Origin: Candidatus Zipacnadia bacterium
GTDB lineage: Bacteria > Armatimonadota > Zipacnadia > Zipacnadales > UBA5352
Direction: 5' to 3'
DNA length: 47,647 bases
NCBI GenBank assembly: GCA_029820945.1
Contig: JALGUJ010000025.1
Span: forward strand, 1 to 47,647
The notes beneath the pieces are model-generated. The model made no database searches and was not told the origin of the DNA. It saw only the letters and a program-made list of their open reading frames with translations. Shown in pieces: positions 7,998 to 17,980 of this stretch. How positions within the stretch are numbered: position 1 is the first letter of the stretch; each line of letters begins with the position of its first letter. A program made the position numbers and the translations under genes.

Positions 7998-8938
7998 GCG
8001 CGGCTGAGCTACTGGTCATCGACACGACCGGGCGCGCGCAGTATCCCCCGGAGGCGCTCGCGCACCTCGAGGGTCTTCGGGTGCGGATCGAGCCGCGGCG
8101 GGCCACCGAGGAGGACGAGGTGATGGAGGCCGGTCGGGGCGCGGCCGCCATCCTCGTGACCGGCGCGTATGTGACCCGCCGCGTGCTGGAGGCGCTCCGG
8201 CCGGAGCTGCGCGCGGTCGTGCGCTACGGCGTGGGCCTCGACCGGATCGACCTGGACGCCGCACGGGAGCTGGGCGTGAAGGTGCGAAACGTGCGTAGCT
8301 TCTGCACCAACGAGGTCGCCGACCACACGCTGGCGCTGGTGCTGGCGCTCTCGCGGCGGATCGTGCGCCAGGCAATCGACAGCCGCGCGGGCCACTGGCG
8401 CAGGGTGGGCGAGGGCCCGCTGCTGCGGCTGAGCGGGCGCCGGGCGGGCATCATCGGCCTCGGCGAGATCGGCCGGGCCGTGGCCCACCGGCTGCAGGCG
8501 CTGGGGATGGAGGTGGCGGCGCACGATCCCTTCGTGGCCGAGGACACCGCGCGGGAGCTGGGCGTGGCGCTCCTGCCGCTCGATGAGCTGCTGGCGACCG
8601 CGCACGTCGTGTGCGTGAACTGCCCACTCACGGACGCGACGCGTGGGCTGATCGGCGCGGCGGAGTTGGCGGCCATGGGGTCCGACTCCATCATCGTCAA
8701 CACCGCGCGCGGTGGGATCATCGACGAGAGCGCCCTGGTGGCCGCACTGCAGGGCGGTGAGATCGCCGGGGCGGGGCTGGACGTGTTGGCCCAGGAGCCG
8801 CCACCGCCGGATCACCCGCTCCTCGCGATGGACAACGTCATCGTCACGGCGCACATGGCCGCGTCATCCCAGGAGGCCATGCACGAGCTCGTGATCGGGG
8901 TGTTCCGGGCGCTGGGCGAGGTGCTGCGCGGCGTGTGA
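7994..8938 (+). CDS. D-2-hydroxyacid dehydrogenase (SerA/CtBP-like)
   Basis: The 314-residue NAD-dependent oxidoreductase has the Rossmann motif GLGEIG at 155-160 and all three catalytic residues of the D-2-hydroxyacid dehydrogenase family: Arg239 in NTARGG, Glu268 in AQEPP and His287 in TAHMA. The region RNVRSFCTNEVADH (about 98-111) is typical of the phosphoglycerate dehydrogenase/CtBP-like branch. It lacks the C-terminal ACT domain of many SerA proteins. Start ATG overlaps the RraA-like stop (ATGA), with GAGGAG 8 nt upstream. Paired with an RraA-like aldolase, it more likely serves a sugar-acid or hydroxyacid pathway than serine synthesis; that is inference. Confidence 0.9.
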   Translation: MSAAELLVIDTTGRAQYPPEALAHLEGLRVRIEPRRATEEDEVMEAGRGAAAILVTGAYVTRRVLEALRPELRAVVRYGVGLDRIDLDAARELGVKVRNVRSFCTNEVADHTLALVLALSRRIVRQAIDSRAGHWRRVGEGPLLRLSGRRAGIIGLGEIGRAVAHRLQALGMEVAAHDPFVAEDTARELGVALLPLDELLATAHVVCVNCPLTDATRGLIGAAELAAMGSDSIIVNTARGGIIDESALVAALQGGEIAGAGLDVLAQEPPPPDHPLLAMDNVIVTAHMAASSQEAMHELVIGVFRALGEVLRGV

Positions 8939-9027
8939 TCGGCCGGGAAAGGGCGGGCGTCGTCGCTGTAGCGGCCGGTCGCTCGACTGGTTGTCGAGAT
9001 GCGACATGGTGTCAACCAGCAACGGCC

Positions 9028-9049
9028 GGGCGGGAATGTAATCCCGCCC
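9028..9049. repeat. REP-like hairpin, GGGCGGGA/TCCCGCCC
   Basis: Two perfect 8-nt arms enclose the 6-nt loop ATGTAA. The left flank AACGGCC plus the arm repeats the 15-mer found at 80-94 in the PAP2 gene, 8.9 kb away. Confidence 0.55.
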
Positions 9050-9080
9050 CTCAAGACGCCACGACAACGGCCAAATGCAC

Positions 9081-9098
9081 ACGGGCCTCCAGGCCCGT
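9081..9098. repeat. inverted repeat ACGGGCCT/AGGCCCGT
   Basis: Two perfect 8-nt arms are separated by only CC, so RNA would fold with a 4-nt or larger loop after opening the inner pair. AACGGCC lies 9 nt before it (9066-9072), as it does directly before the hairpin at 9028. Confidence 0.5.
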
Positions 9099-9217
9099 AC
9101 CACGGACAGGCCAACTGCGTCCCGATGGGCGGCACGGGGTTAACGACGAACGGCCGGGGGGCCTGCGCCGACCGTCCGCCGAAGATGATGCACGGCCGCG
9201 AACCCAGCCGTACGGAG

Positions 9218-9239
9218 GGGCGGCGTGCCCACGCCGCCC
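9218..9239. repeat. hairpin GGGCGGCGT/ACGCCGCCC
   Basis: Two perfect 9-nt arms with a GCCC loop, the longest stem of the cluster. No T-tract follows on either strand, so a REP-like or Rho-type context is more likely than a classic intrinsic terminator. Confidence 0.5.
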
Positions 9240-9469
9240 GCCGTTGCGCACTGAGTCGCAGGGAGAGGCCGGTCCGGGCGCGCAACGCGGAGCGTTGGCG
9301 TGAGGAGTGAGTCGCGCCGGTGCCTCAGGCTCCATCCCGGCCCATCGGCGTGCGTGCGGTCAGATGCGGGGAGGCAGCAGGCTCAGGGGGAGGCCGCCGT
9401 CGCCCTCAGCGAGATGTGGGGGCGGATGGCCAAAAGGCCCATAGCCGCGCCACGACGGAGGCCGAGCGG

Positions 9470-10662
9470 CTACTCGTACCTCAAGCACTCGATGGGGTCG
9501 AGCAGCGCCGCCTTGCGGGCCGGATACCAGCCGAAGAAGACGCCGACCGCGGCGGCGAAGGCGAAGGAGACCGCCACGGACCACGGTGGCACGACGGTCT
9601 GCCACCCGAGGCTGTTGCCCACCAGACCCGAGCCCGCGAAGCCGACGATGATGCCGATGACGCCCCCGGTGGCGCTGAGCATGACCGCCTCGATGAGGAA
9701 CTGGGCGAGGATGTCGCTGCGGCGGGCGCCGACGGCCTTGCGGATGCCGATCTCGCGGGTGCGCTCGGCGACCGAGACGAGCATGATGTTCATGATCCCC
9801 ACGCCGCCCACGATCAGCGAGACCAGGGCGATGCCGCCCACGAAGAGCGTGAGCTGGCCGGTGGTCTCGGTCATCGTGCTGAGGAACTCCGTCTGGTCGC
9901 GGATCCGGAAGTCCTCGGTCATCTCAGTGACGCGGTGAGTGCGGTGGAGCACGCGCTTGATGGCCTCGATTGCGTCAGGCACGACGTCCTCGTTGGCGGC
10001 CGACGCGTAGATGCGGGAGATGTTGGCGTCGCCCACAAGCCGCTGGCGAGCGGTGCTGATGGGGATGACCACCTGGTTATCGGGGTTGCCCCAGCCGCCG
10101 CCCTTCTCCTCCAGGATCCCGATGACCTCGAAGGGGACGCCGTTGAGCCGGATGAACTCGCCGACGAGGGCGCGGCCGTAGAACAGCTCATCCACGACCT
10201 CCTGGCCGATAACGGCCACGCGCGATCGGGCCCGCTCCTCGGTGGGCGAGAGGAAGCGGCCCTCCGCGATCTCGAAGGCCATCACGTGCGCCCAGTCGGC
10301 GGTGCTCCCCACGACCTGGGTGTTGTGGGTGAGGTTGCGGTACTTCGCCGTCACGCTTCTCTGCACCACGGGCGCGATGGCCTTCAGGTACCTGCTGTCC
10401 GCCTTCAGCGCCTGCAGGTCCTCCTCAGTCAGCCTCCCCGGCCGGGCGGCCCTCCCGCCCCTGCCGCCCCCCGGGAAGATCATGATCAGGTTCGTGCCCA
10501 GTGAGCGGATGCGGTTGAGGGTGTCGGTCTTAAGGCCCTCACCGATGGCCACGACGATCAGCACGGCCGCGACGCCGATGATGACCCCCAGCATGGTTAG
10601 GATGGAGCGCGACTTGTTGACCATCAAGCTCATGTACGCGGTGCGCAGCGCCTCAATCATGC

Positions 10663-10666
<4 letters not shown>
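9470..10666 (-). CDS. MacB-type ABC transporter permease (FtsX/MacB_PCD)
   Basis: The 398-residue permease has TM1 at about 20-42, a large periplasmic MacB-PCD domain (about 45-265), and three C-terminal helices (about 272-298, 325-345 and 363-383) of the FtsX fold. The cytoplasmic coupling segment [19 protein letters not shown] lies between TM2 and TM3, as in MacB and LolC/E. In E. coli the ATPase is fused to this chain; here it is a separate upstream gene. MacB proteins are mechanotransmitters: they do not carry the substrate through the membrane but drive the MacA-TolC channel. Start is GTG at 10666, overlapping the ATPase stop as GTGA. It is the last gene of the marR-led operon. Confidence 0.92.
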
Positions 10667-11387
<721 letters not shown>

Positions 11388-11391
<4 letters not shown>

Positions 11392-13271
11392 CGGCGGCGA
11401 TTGTGCCCGAGCATCCGGGTTGCCCGTCGGGCGGTGCGGGCGGCGTCACTGCTCCTGCCCTCGTCCTGCATCTGGGCCTCGGGGGCGGCGGCGGGCAGCA
11501 CCACCACCTCACCCTCCTTCAGTCCGCTGATGATCTCGGTGCTCTCCCAGTCGCTCACGCCCACCTCCACCTCCCGATCCACCGGCTCGGCCCCGGGCCG
11601 AGGCAGCACCTGCACCATGGTCTTCCCACCCGAGCGGTCGATGGCCGAGTCGGGCACCAGCAGCACGCCGGTGCGTTCGGCCGTCAGGATCGTAACGTCG
11701 GCGGTCATGCCCGGGCGCAGGTCGGGATGCAGGTCGAGCACCCGGATGCGGACGGGGAAGTAGATGACGTTCTCCTGCTCCTGGCCCTGCGGGTAGATCT
11801 TGTCCACGACGCCCGTGATGTCCACGTTGGGGAGGGTTTCGACGCTTATCTCGACGGTCTGGTCCACACTGACCTTCGATATATCGACCTCGTCCACGTC
11901 GGCCATGACGTACATCTCGGTGATGTCGGCGATGGTCACGATGGCGGTGCCCTGTGCGAGCGCGGCGGTGCCGGCGGGCACCACGGTGCCCTCCTCGGCA
12001 TGCTTCTCCAGCACCACGCCGTCGCGAGGGGCGATGACAGTGGTGTTCTCGAAGTTGTACTGCACGTCGTCCAGGCTCGCCTGCGCCTTGCGGCGATCGG
12101 CCGCCGCGGCCCGGATGTCCAGGCTTCTTGTCTCGTCCGTAAGCCGGCCGGCGCGCGCGCGCTCCAGCGAGGCCTGAGCCTGCTCGACCAGGCGGCGGCT
12201 GGCGTCCACGTCGTCCTGCCGCACCGCTATCTGTGTCTCCCGAGTGGTTCTGGCGGCCGCAAGCGCCGCCACGGCCTCGGTGACCGCCGCCTCGGCCGAC
12301 TCGCGCTCGCGTATGCGCAGCTCCACCTGCACGCGCTGCGACCGGGCGGCCTCGAGGCCCGCCTGCGCCTGTCTCACCGCCGCCCGGGCCTTCGCGATCT
12401 CCTCCGCGCGGGGCCCGGCCTTCGCGAGCTCGTACGACTGGCTGGCCGACTCAAGCTGCGCCTGGGCAGCCCGGTAAGCCCTGCGGGCAGCGTCCACGCT
12501 CTGCTGGGAGGTGAAGCCCTTGGCCAGCAGCCTCTCCTCGCGCCGCAACTCGGTCTCGGCGTTCTCCAAGATAGCCCGCACCTCATCGACTCGCGCCCTG
12601 GCCTGGGCGATCTCCTCGGGCCGATTGCCCTTCTCCAGCATGGCGAGGTCCTGGCGCGCTCGCTCGAGTGACGCCTCCGCCTGCCGGATGTCGGCCTGTG
12701 TGAGCTGCGGCTGCACCTCCTCCTGGACCTTGGCCTCCGCCAGCCGCGCGCGGGCCGCGTCGAGTCGCGCCTGCGCCTGAGCCACGCTCTGGGCCGTGCT
12801 CTCGCGGGCTTCGGTGAGCTGGGACTGCGCCTGCCGCAGCCGGGCACGCGCCGTCTGCAGGGAGGCCTCCGCCTCCGCGACGCCCGTGCGCGTCTGGACG
12901 CGCTGGGCCTCCGCCGAATAGTGCGCCTGCACAACGCGCGCGTCGGCGGCGTCCACGGTCGCCTGGGCCTGGTCCACCTTCTCCTGCAGCGCGGTCGGGT
13001 CGAGCTGCGCGATCAGGTCGCCGGCCTTCACCAGGTCGCCGGCCTCGACGTACATCTCGTCGATCTCGCCGCCCGTCTGCGACTTGACCTCGACCGTGGT
13101 CAGCGGCTCGAGGACGCCGGTGGCAGCCACGGTGACGCGCAGGTCGCCCCGGCGCACGATGACCGTCGGCAGCTCCTCCTCCCCGTTCTCCTCCCCGTTT
13201 CTGCGGAGGAACCAGAACGCTCCGGCTCCGAGCAATACCACAACAAGTCCTGTGATGATCCAGCGCTTCAT
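11388..13271 (-). CDS. MacA-like periplasmic adaptor with a very long coiled-coil hairpin
   Basis: The 627-residue adaptor starts with a membrane anchor (about 5-22, [17 protein letters not shown]), then a lipoyl half-motif (about 45-85, [19 protein letters not shown]). A helical stretch of about 350 residues, rich in Ala, Gln, Arg and Glu, follows. It ends in the second lipoyl half ([19 protein letters not shown]), a beta-barrel domain (about 445-540) and a C-terminal membrane-proximal domain ([19 protein letters not shown]). MacA proteins are usually 370-400 residues, so the hairpin is several times the usual size. It should bridge the MacB-type permease and the outer membrane factor. Its ATG at 13271 lies 35 nt after the OMF stop. 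An in-frame extension upstream overlaps the OMF gene and is not supported. Confidence 0.9.
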
Positions 13272-13306
13272 TGTGCCACCACCGTCTCGGATTGCGCCGG
13301 CCGGTC

Positions 13307-14626
13307 CTACTCGGCCGGCGCCTGCTCGATGAGCGGCCGGCCAGCGGCCGCCAGCAGTCGGTAGTACGCCACGGCTCGGTCGTACCTGGCCTGCACCAAC
13401 GTGGCGCTCGCGCGCCGCCACGTCAGCTCAGCGTCGGTCACCTCAATGACGTTCGCCGCCTCTTCGGCGTAGCGGGCGCGCGCGACCTCCAGGTTGGTGG
13501 CGGCCGCCTCAAGCGCCGCCTCCGCCGCCACTATGCGCTCCCGGGCGTCGCGCAGCGCGTACCACGCCTGCGTCACTTCGCGGGTGGTCGTCAGCTCCAG
13601 CTCCGCCAGCCGCTGCCTCGACGACTCGAGGTTGGCCCGCGCCTGGCGCACACTCGCGTCGCTGCCCCGATCAAAGAGCGGAAGGCTGACCCCGGCCCAG
13701 AGCTGCCAGCTCTCGCCGGCCGTCCCGCTGTGTCGCCCGTAGCCGGCTTGCCCATCCACGCCGAGGGTCAGGCCGGCGTCGATCTCCGCCTGCCTGACCG
13801 ACAGCTCGGCGACGCGCAGCCGATGGTGCTGCGCTCGCAGGTCGGGGCGGTGGGCCAGGGCCTCGGCCAGCCAGACATCGAGGGCATCCACCGCAGGCAC
13901 GTCGTCGAGCCGGTCGGCGAGCAGCGGGAGCTCATCGGGCGGCAGCGCCAGCAGCGCCCGCAGCTCCGCGAGTGACTGCCAGATGGCGTTCAACGCGCTG
14001 ATCGCCTCATAGCGCGCCTGGGCCAGGTCCGCCTCGACCGGCATGCGGTCGGCCTCCGCAGCCGCTCCCACCTCGATCCTGGTCTCCACCAGCTCCAGGT
14101 CCAACTCCGCGGATGAGACGGCCTCTTCAGCCACCTCGGCGAGCTGCTGGTTGGCGAGGATCGTGAAGTAGGTGGAGGCCACGGTCTGCGCGAGCGTGCG
14201 ACGGGTGTTCTCAATACCGGCCTCGCTCGCGGCGAGCTGCCACCTGGCAGAGTCGATGGCCTCCTCGCGCCCGGACTGGAAGAAAACATGTTGCAGGGCC
14301 AGCTCCACGTCGCTCGTCTCGGAGGTGCCGCCGCCGCCGGTGGTAGACCGCCCCAGCGAGTCCTGTATCTGCCCTGAAGCGCTGAGGGCGAGCGTCGGCA
14401 GCCTGCGCGCGCGCTGCCCCTCGAGTGCGGCGCGCGACGCGTCGAGGTCGCTCTGCGCAGTGGCGATCGACGGGTTGCGCTCGATGGCAATACGCATCGC
14501 ATCCTGCAGGGTGAGAACGTGCGGCGCCTCCGCCTGGGCCCAAGCGCACAGAGTCGGCACAAACACAAGATAGGCGATCGCGCCGATCATGCCATGCCAC
14601 CGGGCGCCGCCTCGCATCTGCAGCAT
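13307..14626 (-). CDS. TolC-family outer membrane efflux factor
   Basis: The 439-residue product has a signal peptide (MIGAIAYLVFVPTLCAWAQA) and two repeats of the OEP/TolC helical unit. It opens with LTLQDAMRIAIERNPSIATA, the usual start of the first OEP repeat; the second lies around LAEALAHRPDLRAQHHRLRV. Between them are long helices and short strands that make the trimeric channel. It would open the outer membrane for the MacA/MacB-type pump encoded just downstream, so the cell is diderm. The exact start is uncertain: ATGs at 14626, 14617 and 14590 all precede the signal peptide, and none has a strong SD. The earliest is given. Confidence 0.88.
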   Translation of the reverse strand: MLQMRGGARWHGMIGAIAYLVFVPTLCAWAQAEAPHVLTLQDAMRIAIERNPSIATAQSDLDASRAALEGQRARRLPTLALSASGQIQDSLGRSTTGGGGTSETSDVELALQHVFFQSGREEAIDSARWQLAASEAGIENTRRTLAQTVASTYFTILANQQLAEVAEEAVSSAELDLELVETRIEVGAAAEADRMPVEADLAQARYEAISALNAIWQSLAELRALLALPPDELPLLADRLDDVPAVDALDVWLAEALAHRPDLRAQHHRLRVAELSVRQAEIDAGLTLGVDGQAGYGRHSGTAGESWQLWAGVSLPLFDRGSDASVRQARANLESSRQRLAELELTTTREVTQAWYALRDARERIVAAEAALEAAATNLEVARARYAEEAANVIEVTDAELTWRRASATLVQARYDRAVAYYRLLAAAGRPLIEQAPAE

Positions 14627-14779
14627 CTCAATCACCAGTCCGCTTCGAGCCTCCGAACGCCGCACGCGTACTGTGGCGCTGCAGCGTCCGCAACGACACG
14701 GCAGGGCAGTGGTTGCGCGTGGACCCGCGCCTGCCATTGGTGGATACGCCGGGGGGGCGATCCCATCGTCTCTCGACAG

Positions 14780-15259
14780 CTACCTGTCTTGCTCCGGCGC
14801 GCAACCGGATGTGTCCACGTCCTGCCAGTGGCGCCGGGCGTTGTCGGCCATGCGCTCGAGGAAGCTCAGTGCGTCCGCCGCCTCCTCGGCGGAGAAGCCG
14901 TCCAGGAGCAGCTCACTCCACCTGCCCGCGGCATCGCGGATCTGTGGGGCCATCTCGCGCCCCTTCTCAGTGACCCGCACCCGCTTGATGCGGCGGTCCT
15001 CCTCGTCCACGCTGCGCTGGATCAGGCCCGCCTCCTCCAGCCGGGCGACCGCGCGTGCCGCAGTCCCCTTGTCCACCCGCAGGTGGTCGGCGAGGTGCTC
15101 CTGGCTGACGTCATCGTGGCGGAGCAGGCGCAGGATCAGCGGGAAGGCCACCGGGGGCAGCCCCAGGCGCTCCATCTCCACGCGGAAGTACCTCTTCGAG
15201 AAGCGATGGATGATCCCGACATACCTGCCCGCCCGTCGAGGCCTGCGATCATCTGGCAT
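14780..15259 (-). CDS. MarR-family transcriptional regulator of the efflux operon
   Basis: The 159-residue protein has the MarR winged helix: helix-turn-helix SQEHLADHLRVDKGTAARAV (about 53-72) followed by the wing DEEDRRIKRVRVTEKG with the family's D-x-R-x-x-R pattern. MarR proteins bind palindromes and are released by phenolic or lipophilic ligands; they often repress pumps beside them. It heads the five-gene operon running to 9470. The longer open frame starting at 15325 cannot be the gene, because that ATG lies upstream of the -10 box (15316-15321) and so is not in the transcript. The ATG at 15259 gives a leader of about 50 nt. Confidence 0.9.
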   Translation of the reverse strand: MPDDRRPRRAGRYVGIIHRFSKRYFRVEMERLGLPPVAFPLILRLLRHDDVSQEHLADHLRVDKGTAARAVARLEEAGLIQRSVDEEDRRIKRVRVTEKGREMAPQIRDAAGRWSELLLDGFSAEEAADALSFLERMADNARRHWQDVDTSGCAPEQDR

Positions 15260-15300
15260 CAGGCGCACCACCAGCGGTGCGGAGACACCGCACGCAACTC

Positions 15301-15314
15301 GTTGCAATGGCAAC
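15301..15314 (-). promoter_or_regulatory. palindromic operator at the marR transcription start
   Basis: GTTGCAATGGCAAC is an inverted repeat (GTTGC, 4 nt, GCAAC) directly downstream of the -10 box and spanning the expected +1. Size and form fit a MarR-type site (TTGC-N4-GCAA core). Binding there would block the promoter, so autorepression of the marR-efflux operon is likely. Confidence 0.6.
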
Positions 15315-15315
15315 C

Positions 15316-15344
15316 ATAATAGCACAGTTCGGCGCCCGGCGCAA
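15316..15344 (-). promoter_or_regulatory. promoter of the marR-efflux operon
   Basis: Read on the minus strand, TTGCGC (15344-15339) is followed after exactly 17 nt by TATTAT (15321-15316). The -10 box matches five of six consensus bases, and the -35 matches TTG plus the fifth base. The same -35 sequence and spacing occur before manC. Confidence 0.7.
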
Positions 15345-15504
15345 GCCCTCGATGGAATGCGGCGACGGCGCGGCGGTCTCCGAGGTGGGCGCCTATTCGC
15401 GCTTCCCGCGGCCGGCTCCTCCCCGGGGGATCGGCGGCGGCTCGACGGGGGTCAGGACGACCACTCTGTGGGGGGCCTCAGGCCCGAGACGAGGCTCTCG
15501 CGAG

Positions 15505-16521
15505 TCACGTCGCTCCGCGGCCGGGCGATGGCCGTGCCACGACGACCTGGCTCTCGCCCTCATGCGGCCGGAGAGCAAGCCGCTCGACGCCGGGTGGCAG
15601 AATGAAGGTCTCCCCCATCGCCATCAGGGCGGCACCACGCGGCCACTGCAGCTCAGTCCGCCCCGCGACGCCGACCACGACGCCGGGCACCCCGGCCTCA
15701 CGCCGCAAGACCACCTCACCCCGGAGCGTGAGGCGCTCCATGCGGTAGGGCGCGATGTCGATGAGCAGCTCGCGCCGACCCCACGGGCGCTCCTGGGCCC
15801 GGGGCTCGATGCACGCCGGCGCGTCCCCGTTGAGCCGCACGCTCTCCAGGGCCTGCTCGATGTGGAGCTCGCGCGGGTGGCCGTCGAGCGCGAGCCGGTC
15901 GTGGTCGTAGACGCGGAAGGTCGAGTCCGAGGGCTCCTGCACCTCGAGGAGCATGACGCCGCGCAGCATCGCGTGCAGCGTTCCGGCGGGGAGGTGGATG
16001 ACGTCACCCGGCCGGACGTCTATGCGGCGCATGGCCTCCATCACGGTGCCGTCGGCGATGCGGGCGGAGAGCTCGTCAATGGTCACGCCGGGCTGCACGC
16101 CATGGAGCACGGCTCCGCCGGGCTCGACGTGCACGATCAGCCAAGTCTCGTTCTTGCTGCGCTCAGCCGGGAAGCACCGCCGGCAGGTGTCGGCGTCGGG
16201 ATGGACCTGGATGGAGATGTCCTCCTGCGCGTCGATGAACTTGACGAGCAGCGGGAACTGCTCGCCGCGCCGCCCCGGCAGGAGCCGATCGCCGAAGCGC
16301 TCCATCACCTCGCGGAGGCTCGCGCCCTCAAGGGGGCCGCCGGCGATCGATGAGGTGCCCTCGGGGACGTCGGCCACCTCCCAGGACTCGCCGATCACCT
16401 GATCGGGGGGCAGGCTCTTGCCCAGCACTCGCTCCAGGCCGCGCCCACCCCAGATCTTGGGCTTGAGCAGCGGCCTGCAGCGGAGCGGGAAGTTGAGCGG
16501 CTCGTCACGCGACGCGTTCAC
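15505..16521 (-). CDS. manA: class I mannose-6-phosphate isomerase
   Basis: The 338-residue enzyme interconverts fructose-6-phosphate and mannose-6-phosphate. Zinc ligands are in place: Gln105 and His107 in QVHPDA, Glu125 in KNETW and His183 in PAGTLHA. KIWGG (22-26), GESWE (44-48) and the late EVQEPSDSTFRVYDHDR are signatures of the shorter YvyI/ManA type of firmicutes and related bacteria. Start is GTG at 16521 with GGAG 8 nt upstream. It lies 91 nt after manB on the same strand and completes the manC-manB-manA set for GDP-mannose. The 160 nt downstream hold only a short GGGCC/GGCCC palindrome (15473-15485). Confidence 0.94.
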   Translation of the reverse strand: MNASRDEPLNFPLRCRPLLKPKIWGGRGLERVLGKSLPPDQVIGESWEVADVPEGTSSIAGGPLEGASLREVMERFGDRLLPGRRGEQFPLLVKFIDAQEDISIQVHPDADTCRRCFPAERSKNETWLIVHVEPGGAVLHGVQPGVTIDELSARIADGTVMEAMRRIDVRPGDVIHLPAGTLHAMLRGVMLLEVQEPSDSTFRVYDHDRLALDGHPRELHIEQALESVRLNGDAPACIEPRAQERPWGRRELLIDIAPYRMERLTLRGEVVLRREAGVPGVVVGVAGRTELQWPRGAALMAMGETFILPPGVERLALRPHEGESQVVVARPSPGRGAT

Positions 16522-16612
16522 GGCGGTATCTCCGATGTGCCCCAGTGGGCGGCGCAGTTGCCGGGCGCCGCCGCAGCGGATGCGCCGTCGTGCTTGCGGT
16601 CAGAGACCGGGC

Positions 16613-17980
16613 TCACTCGCCCGCGAGATCGAGGACCTCGCGCGTCTTCTCCGCCAGCAGTTCGGCGTCGCCCCTGGTCTCGACGTTCAGCCGGAGGACC
16701 GGCTGGGTGTTGGACTTGCGCAGATTGAACCGCCAGCGCTCGAAGGAGATCGAGACGCCGTCGGTGGTGTCCACGCGGCCGCCGAGACGCTCATAGTGCT
16801 CCCGCACACGCGCGATTGCGGCCTTCTGCGCCTCGCGGCTGGCGAGCTGGATGTTGAGCTCGCCACTGCACGGGAAGCGCTCCTCGCGCTCGGCCACCAG
16901 GCTGGATATCGGGCGTTGGGCCCTCGTCAGGATCTCCGCCACCAGCAGCCACGGGATCATCCCCGAGTCCGCGTAGTAGAAGTCGCGGAAGTAGTGGTGC
17001 GCGGACATCTCGCCCCCGTACACGGCGTCCTCGGCTCGCATTCGCTCCTTGATGAAGGCGTGCCCGGTCTTGCTCTGCACGGGCGTGCCCCCCGCCTCGC
17101 GGACGATCTCGATGGTGTTCCAGGTCAGCCGCGGGTCGTGAATGATTCTCGCGCCCGGAGCGTCCTGGAGCATGCGCTGGGCCAGCAGCCCCACGAGGTA
17201 GTAGCCCTCGATGAAGTCGGCGTCCTCGTCGAAGAAGAAGCAGCGGTCGAAGTCGCCGTCCCAGGCGATCCCCAGGTCGGCGCCCACCTCGCGCACGGCG
17301 TCGGCGGTGCGATCGCGGTTGTCCGGCTCCAGGGGGTTGGGCACGCCGTGCGGGAAGGTGCCGTCGGGCTCGTGGTCGATCCGGGTGAAGCGCAGCGGCA
17401 GGTGCTCGGCGATCATGTCCAGGAACGGTCCCGCGCAGCCGTTGCCGGCGTTGACCACCACCTCAAGCGGCTCCAGCTCATCAGGCTCCACGAACCCCAG
17501 GACGGACTCGACGTAGGCCTCGTTCATGTCGTCGCTGCGCGCCGAGCCCTTCCGCGGCGCGCTCTCGACGTCGCGGTCGCCGACCATGCGCTCCATGTCG
17601 CGCAGGCCCGAGTCGCCGCTGATGGGGACGGCGTCGGCGCGTACGAACTTGAGGCCGTTGTAATCGGCCGGGTTGTGGCTGGCGGTGACCATGATCCCGC
17701 CGCCCATCCCCTGCTGGGCGGATGCGAAGTAGACGACCTCGGTGCCCACCAGGCCGATGTCGATGGCGTCGGCTCCCGCGTCGGTCAGCCCGTCGATGAG
17801 CGCCGTGGACATGGCCGGGCTCGACAGCCGCACATCGTGACCGACCGCGACCGGCCCCGGCGGCTCGACCAGCTTCACGTAGGCGCGGCCGATGTCGTAG
17901 ACGATCTCCTCGTTGAGCTCATCCGGAATGCGGCCGCGCACATCGTACGAGCCGAAGGCGGCGGTACGATCCTCGCCCAT
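16613..17980 (-). CDS. manB: phosphomannomutase/phosphoglucomutase
   Basis: The 455-residue alpha-D-phosphohexomutase converts mannose-6-phosphate to mannose-1-phosphate and may also act on glucose phosphates. The phosphoserine loop is TASHNPADYNG (Ser101), the Mg loop is DGDFDR (Asp241, 243 and 245), the sugar-specificity loop is GEMSAHHYF and the phosphate-binding loop is RKSNTQP. GEMSAHHYF is the loop seen in dual PMM/PGM enzymes such as AlgC. The ATG at 17980 shares one base with the manC stop (TGATG); a GTG at 17983 is the alternative. GGGAG lies 9 nt before the ATG. Middle gene of the man operon. Confidence 0.94.
   Translation of the reverse strand: MGEDRTAAFGSYDVRGRIPDELNEEIVYDIGRAYVKLVEPPGPVAVGHDVRLSSPAMSTALIDGLTDAGADAIDIGLVGTEVVYFASAQQGMGGGIMVTASHNPADYNGLKFVRADAVPISGDSGLRDMERMVGDRDVESAPRKGSARSDDMNEAYVESVLGFVEPDELEPLEVVVNAGNGCAGPFLDMIAEHLPLRFTRIDHEPDGTFPHGVPNPLEPDNRDRTADAVREVGADLGIAWDGDFDRCFFFDEDADFIEGYYLVGLLAQRMLQDAPGARIIHDPRLTWNTIEIVREAGGTPVQSKTGHAFIKERMRAEDAVYGGEMSAHHYFRDFYYADSGMIPWLLVAEILTRAQRPISSLVAEREERFPCSGELNIQLASREAQKAAIARVREHYERLGGRVDTTDGVSISFERWRFNLRKSNTQPVLRLNVETRGDAELLAEKTREVLDLAGE

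Larger units (their letters stand above)
8939..9469. other. gene-free stretch with a cluster of GC-rich hairpins
   Basis: The 531 nt between two convergent genes hold no supported gene; the reading frames here have no SD or family signature. The stretch does hold AACGGCC three times (9021, 9066, 9149) and perfect inverted repeats at 9028-9049, 9081-9098, 9218-9239 and CAACGC/GCGTTG at 9283-9297. It may act as a bidirectional termination zone or be the remains of REP-like elements. Confidence 0.6.

Noticed and set aside
15473-15485. GGGCC/GGCCC palindrome after manA as terminator
   Set aside because: The stem is only 5 bp with no T-tract, too weak to list as a terminator.
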